Assembly (NCBI GenBank): GCA_963924555.1
Contig: OZ004596.1
Span: 4,288,139-4,352,138, forward strand
Origin: Crambe crambe
Lineage: Eukaryota; Porifera; Demospongiae; Poecilosclerida; Crambeidae
DNA: 64,000 nucleotides
Reading direction: 5' to 3'
Part shown: positions 59,701-64,000 of the stretch, in pieces
Position numbering within the stretch: position 1 is the first letter of the stretch
Layout: each line of letters begins with the position of its first letter
Position numbers and translations under genes: made by a program
The notes under the pieces: model-generated
The model's input: the letters and a program-made list of their open reading frames with translations, nothing else
Databases searched by the model: none
Told to the model about the DNA's origin: nothing

Positions 59701-60817
59701 TTGATGCATAACTGCTGGCAATTGTTTAAAGAAGGATTCTGACATTCATTGATATCTATTTTGAAATTATAATGCATAGCGATTAAATTGACACTCCAGA
59801 TCTTAACATTATACCTATTACACATACTATGCCCTTGGGAGTTGGGATCATTCATTATATACATGCCCCCCCCCTTAAAAATTCCCCCTTCTCCTACAGC
59901 AATAGAACATAAAATGAGTAGCTAATTAGGTAGCTATTTTCTTCCCTTTTTTGCATGCAGTGCATGTAGCTAACTACATTGCACGTAATTTTTACCTGTT
60001 CCACAAGTACTTCCAGTCCATCCTGTTTGGCAAGAGCATCTGTTAGGAGCAGTGCAAGTACCTCCATTTACACAAGCAGGACTACACACAGCTGAAAAAT
60101 TGTGTAATTATATATATTATACACTATAAAAATGGGGGTGTCATGGCAAAATGTGCGAAAAATTAATGGCACTAAAGATTTGTGTTGACCATAACACCTT
60201 GCTATAACACATTGGTGTTGTCATAACACCATCAGTGTAGCAACAACTTTCAGTATCACTGTGGCACCCTGGTGTCATTTTCGCACAAAAAAATACACCC
60301 AAATTTGGACATCCCCATTTTTACAGTGCTATAGCTATAATTATTATTAGTAGCTAACATACGAATGCATCGATTTCCTCCAGAATCTCTGTAGCCTGCA
60401 CAACATCCAAATTGACTAGAATAGACTCGATTGTATACTGTCCTTGAAACACGGCGATACTGCGTTCTGGAAAAAAATTATTTGCATGCCTTAATGACTT
60501 ATCTACCTAGCTAGATATGTGTAGCTACTATGGGATGTGCATGCATGCATGCACTTTGGTTACCTTGTACATCTTGCCCAATTGAAAAGACCACAGCCAT
60601 ATTGCTGAACATATGGTTCTGTTGACATGCTTACAGCAGCTGTTCGACTTGAGACTGGACGGTAGCAAACTCTGAGGAGAATAATGTTTAATAGCTATAA
60701 TAATATTATAGCTACATGTAAATAATTATCTTTATACTGCACACACCCTGTCTGGGCACTGCAGTGACACACTGCCACAGTTAGAATGACAGCAACTAAC
60801 TGAACTACTCCACGCAT
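54117..60817 (-). CDS. R7: EMI-EGF-cbEGF(15)-FN3(4) type I membrane receptor
   Basis: Seventh and rightmost copy. Exon 1 is 60747-60817 (ATG 60815-60817, MRGVVQ start, SAQTG end, GTGTGT donor). EMI exons are about 60566-60672 ([17 protein letters not shown]) and 60360-60465 (FGCCAGY). The EGF exon is 59999-60093 ([11 protein letters not shown]). The EMI resembles R1/R3/R4 while the signal peptide resembles R5/R6, another sign of exchange. It has fifteen cbEGFs as in R5, with the same hybrid first repeat. A MITE-like element (60122-60328) lies in the EGF-EMI intron. All exons appear intact. Confidence 0.85.
56778..59756 (-). repeat. R7 cbEGF array, 15 exons
   Basis: Low ends near 56778, 56964, 57151, 57368, 57593, 57776, 57952, 58138, 58489, 58671, 58858, 59063, 59258, 59446 and 59628. 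It matches R5 repeat by repeat. The N-terminal one starts like repeat 1 of R1-R4 (NNCQQLC) and ends like repeat 2 (TLSTNGRSC). Confidence 0.88.
60122..60328. mobile_element. MITE-like element in an R7 intron
   Basis: A 207-bp insertion with terminal inverted repeats cactataaaaatgggggtgt on the left and atccccatttttacagtg on the right. Internal strings such as ttggtgttgtcataacacca also pair. No coding capacity. Terminus related to that of 21267-21392. Confidence 0.65.
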
Positions 60818-62348
60818 CTTTAGCTGCACTGCAATGGAACTAACTAGCAATATCTATAGCTGACTAGTTTTAGCTATGCACTGAATGCAAACTGTATGCA
60901 AGCTGTACATGGGGTTGATGGTGTTGACATTCCTTTTTATATGTTGCATGGCCATGAGTAGCTATGCAATATTCTCAGTATACTGCAGTATTCTCATTCA
61001 AGTATGACTATAGCTGACTTGCAGTTCATTAGCTAATCTCAAGAGAATAACAAAATTGGAACAGAATCAATGGCTATAGACGAAACAAGTATTTTATTTT
61101 TGGGCATTCTGGTAGAATAATGACAGCTAAAACTACATGACATACCAGGAACTATCTAGGGAGTATCTTGGTTCACTCAATCATTACACCTCCAGATATA
61201 GAATTTCAGCATTTAAGCACAGGGAATCTGAGGTGCCTTCCTGCATGCATGGGCTGTGTGGTGTTCTAAGTACTATACTATGACAATATCAGGTTTAGAA
61301 GCTTTAGCTAAAAGGTTTGACTTGGGGGAGCAAAAAATAACCAATAACCACAATATTGGCTTGATGATGGCTGGCAGACATAATAATGAGGTTAAGATTT
61401 TGGTGGAAGTCTCTCCCTCCCTCCCACCCACTCCTTCACTCACTCTCACTCCGGCAAAGGGCCGGGGAGACTTAGTTTACTAAAACCATTAATCTCCACC
61501 TCAATGCCATGCGCAGGAGGGGGTTATCTTGCTACATCTGCAGCTTTTCTAATTACATAGGCCTAGGATGAACAAAAAGTGGAGAGTATAGCTAAAGTGC
61601 TAACTAACTTTACAGCCAGTTGAGAGTATGCTGCAAGTAGCTATAAATTCAGGAGCATCCATCAGGGATAATCGTCAACAGGGGTCTTAAAATTCTGTGA
61701 ATTTCTTTTTCTAATAATGAATTTCAGGCATCTGTGATTGATATCCAAATGATGCTATAATGCTCTCAGTGATGTAATACATTCACCTTCTCGAGCATTA
61801 TAGCATCATTCTTGTGCAGGTGCATTAAAACCTAGATAAGAGTGAACTATATTATTTTCTGCACTTAATGCAGTAGGGGGTTCCTCCCTTCACTGTAGCT
61901 ACCTTGCATGCATGCATTCTACACCGTGTAGAAGTGAAGAAAGAAGAAGTGCCAGTTATTGTAACCACTTATTTAGAACAAAAATGTGTGATGAATGTAT
62001 GGATGAAGTATACATCTTAGCTATGTTCTTTATTCTCCAAGTGTTTTAGCAACCTCCAGACAACTCTACTGCCACAAACTGTCATTGTTTTCACTAATCA
62101 ATTCATCCATTAAAGTTATTTACAGTTTGGAATGTAGAGAAGCCAGTGGTATTTCCTCGAAAGCGTGGCAATCATCAATACCTTAGGAATTAAGAGTTTT
62201 TATAACTCCTGATACATTAACTCCACAAATTACTCACTAATCAATAATCACTAGCTACTCCCTCCCTGTTTTGTCTATGGTCCACTTATTGCTGTTCTTT
62301 CTCACTGAAGAAAACTGAGCAAGAACTGTCCAGGGTAAATCATTGCAG
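60818..62348. other. Intergenic right of R7
   Basis: No gene seen over about 1.5 kb. 61020-61080 repeats the attagctaatctcaagagaa block found between the receptors. An 18-bp perfect inverted repeat lies at 61748-61810. The 75-codon plus-strand frame at 61256 is low-complexity and unrecognised. Confidence 0.5.
61748..61810. repeat. Perfect 18-bp inverted repeat (hairpin)
   Basis: aatgatgctataatgctc at 61748-61765 and its exact reverse complement at 61793-61810, with a 27-base loop. It could be a transposon remnant or form an RNA hairpin. No surrounding gene. Confidence 0.7.
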
Positions 62349-62522
62349 CTGCACTGAAATGGAAGCATCAGAGGAAAGCCATCGAGTGATGTCTTCAATC
62401 AAGTCAGGGACAGTAGCTTCAAGAGTGCCATGGAGTTCTGCTCTGTACATCACAGTGACAGCATCAGGAGAAGAAGGGAAACATTGGAAGCCTTCATTTC
62501 TGATATGATCCATTGAGAAGCC
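62349..62522 (-). pseudogene. Orphan membrane-proximal exon fragment, paralog of 63239-63708
   Basis: The minus strand is open and closely matches the first half of the module exon of the gene at 62905-64000 (shared FQCFPSSP, YRAELHGTLEATVPDL, WLSSDASISVQ). It has one added codon (AVTVMYRAEL versus AVTYRAEL) and a Trp-to-Gly type change at the start. The TM half is missing and no splice sites are evident. It is probably a remnant of a deleted paralog between R7 and that gene. Confidence 0.7.
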
Positions 62523-62904
62523 ACACCCACAACATAGCTACACTTAATTGAAGAAGAATTATCACATTTCTAATACATATCATTTTGTTATTTTTAGGAA
62601 GGAAAATATGACCGCCTTGAAGGATGACTTTCTGCAGTGCAATACAGTACTAAGGAGTGACTACATAGATCCTCAAAGCTTTAAAGTACATCATCTGATC
62701 ACTATAATTATAATCATAATCATATAAGAATAACTACTAACTATAAGAGTATAAGGTTGACATTTGAAGCTATAATAATATATGTTAACTGTTAAAATTG
62801 AGGGAATACAAATATTTATATATAACACAAATTATTGTACTATAATAATTTTATAGCTGTACAATTAAAGTATTGTCATAGCATGTTCCACCACTTCTTC
62901 ATAC

Positions 62905-64000
62905 TTACATGTGTGTTTGTGTCTCTTCTGCTTCTGGATTATCATACACAATTTGCACAAAGGGCACTGAACTTTGACCCTTGTCAGTAACAGGAACAGA
63001 GGTGGGGGAGGTGGTGGATTCATGATCACCACCAGAGGCATCTGGAAAGGAGGACTGTGTTGCTGGTCCTGGTGGGGTCTTTTGTAGGATTTCATGGATT
63101 TCATTGTATCTTCCAAGATCCTCATCTTCATGTGAGTTCACAAAACTCAGCTGAAATTCACCCCTATGAAAATAATATGCACATATGCACACATATTAAT
63201 ATCATCACACATAATAAACTGTATAGAATACAACTTACTCGGCATTTGACATCTTGAGAGAATGATTCTTATAACGCAAGATTAATATGATGATAACAAT
63301 GGCAATTGCTATGGCAACAGCTATGGCAACAATGACTCCAATGGCAATCCCAGCAGTTGTACCAGTCACTTGTCCACTCCTTACTATCTCGGTATCCTTG
63401 CACTCTTTTGCACTGAGGGATCTTGCGACAACTGAACAAGAAGTGTCTATGGTTAATGTTTGCTGCTGCACTGAAATGGAAGCATCAGAGGACAGCCATT
63501 GAGTGATGTCTTCAACCAAGTCTGGGACGGTCGCTTCTAGAGTGCCATGCAATTCTGCTCTGTACGTGACAGCACCAGGAGAAGAAGGGAAACATTGGAA
63601 GCCTCCATTTCTGATACGATCCATCAAGAAGTCACACTCACAGAGCTGCATGACATTCCTTGTTATAGCATCAACTATGTCTTGATTCTTACTTTCAGGA
63701 TTTTCTACCTATTAAATATACAGCATGATATCATAGCCACTGCTTATAAAATAACTTAAATTTACCTTCCAGCTTTTACAATCCGTTATTCCAACCAACC
63801 TCAATTGAATTAGTGAAGCTATAATTTTGTATAATATTCCATGCAATAATTTGCTAAACTTGTTGTATTATAACTAAGAGTCCTTACTTTCCACTGAGAC
63901 TGTGTGTGAAGCCATGACTGTCACTGGAGGAATGCTAGAAATGCCAATGGGATTGACAGTTACTGAGCATGTGTAGTTCCCATCATCTCTGTCTCCATCC
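62905..64000 (-). CDS. Ig-domain type I membrane receptor, 3' part (continues beyond window)
   Basis: Exons read right to left: 63888-64000+ encodes the end of an Ig-like domain (DDGNYTCSV, the Y-x-C of strand F); 63766-63818 a linker (LIQLRLVG-type); 63239-63708 a membrane-proximal module with a long Ile/Ala/Val TM; 63163 to 62905 a tail with RYNEI and IVYDNP. Phases join (63239 to 63163 gives EGEFQLSF). The module aligns with that of R1-R7: CxC, LxG...L, then DITQWLSSDASISV versus [16 protein letters not shown] strong donor (ACAT|GTAAGT) just before the TAA at 62905 means a further exon downstream is possible. It lies on the same strand as R1-R7. Upstream domains are outside the window. Confidence 0.75.

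Noticed and set aside
1-64000. CRISPR array, operons or bacterial genes
   Set aside because: The repeats are exons or transposons and all genes are intron-rich. Nothing prokaryotic was seen.

Overview
The window is animal DNA with many short introns (mostly 50-300 bp), AT-rich intergenic DNA full of TAGCTAGCTA-like strings, and no bacterial features. A metazoan-type FANCJ helicase beside a tandem family of EMI/EGF/FN3 cell-surface receptors, an Ig-type receptor and SRCR relics suggests an early-branching animal. My best guess is a demosponge, possibly a haplosclerid such as Amphimedon. That is inference from gene content and compact gene structure, not a database match.

Layout. 9-7535 (+): the 3' part of a FANCJ/BRIP1 DNA helicase gene, 27 visible exons, entering from the left edge without its Walker A region. 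7762-60817 (-): seven tandem head-to-tail copies, named here R1 to R7 from left to right, of one large type I membrane receptor gene of about 5.4-7.5 kb each. Each has a signal peptide, an EMI domain (two exons), a CSPxCxNGG-type EGF, an array of calcium-binding EGF (cbEGF) exons, four FN3 domains, a cysteine-containing membrane-proximal module, a transmembrane helix and a short tyrosine-rich tail. R1-R4 carry 16 cbEGFs, R5 and R7 carry 15, and R6 only 5. 62905-64000 (-): the 3' part of a different receptor gene with an Ig-like domain but the same membrane-proximal module, TM and tail layout.

The array has been reshaped repeatedly. There is a relic in which a signal-peptide exon lies directly against a tail exon (14683-14913), an internal deletion of about ten cbEGF exons in R6, hybrid cbEGF exons in R5 and R7, tails swapped or diversified between copies, and an 8-bp deletion that shortens the R4 tail. 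Mobile DNA is frequent: a recent inverted pair of Penelope-like (GIY-YIG) fragments enclosing an inverted, intron-flanked copy of a receptor cbEGF exon (44521-45738), several TIR/MITE-like elements (some with an empty site at the paralogous position), and a decayed antisense SRCR fragment inside an R6 intron.

Working interpretation: R1-R7 form a tandem family of adhesion or engulfment-type receptors. The EMI+EGF amino terminus and NPxY/YxxV-type tails recall Draper/CED-1/MEGF10, but the long cbEGF+FN3 ectodomain is different. Conserved ectodomains joined to diverging, possibly tyrosine-phosphorylated tails make it a reasonable candidate for a self/non-self or microbial recognition cluster. 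The sequence alone does not prove that role. Exon boundaries were read by eye from reading frame and GT/AG signals; those of the cbEGF and FN3 exons are accurate to a few bases.
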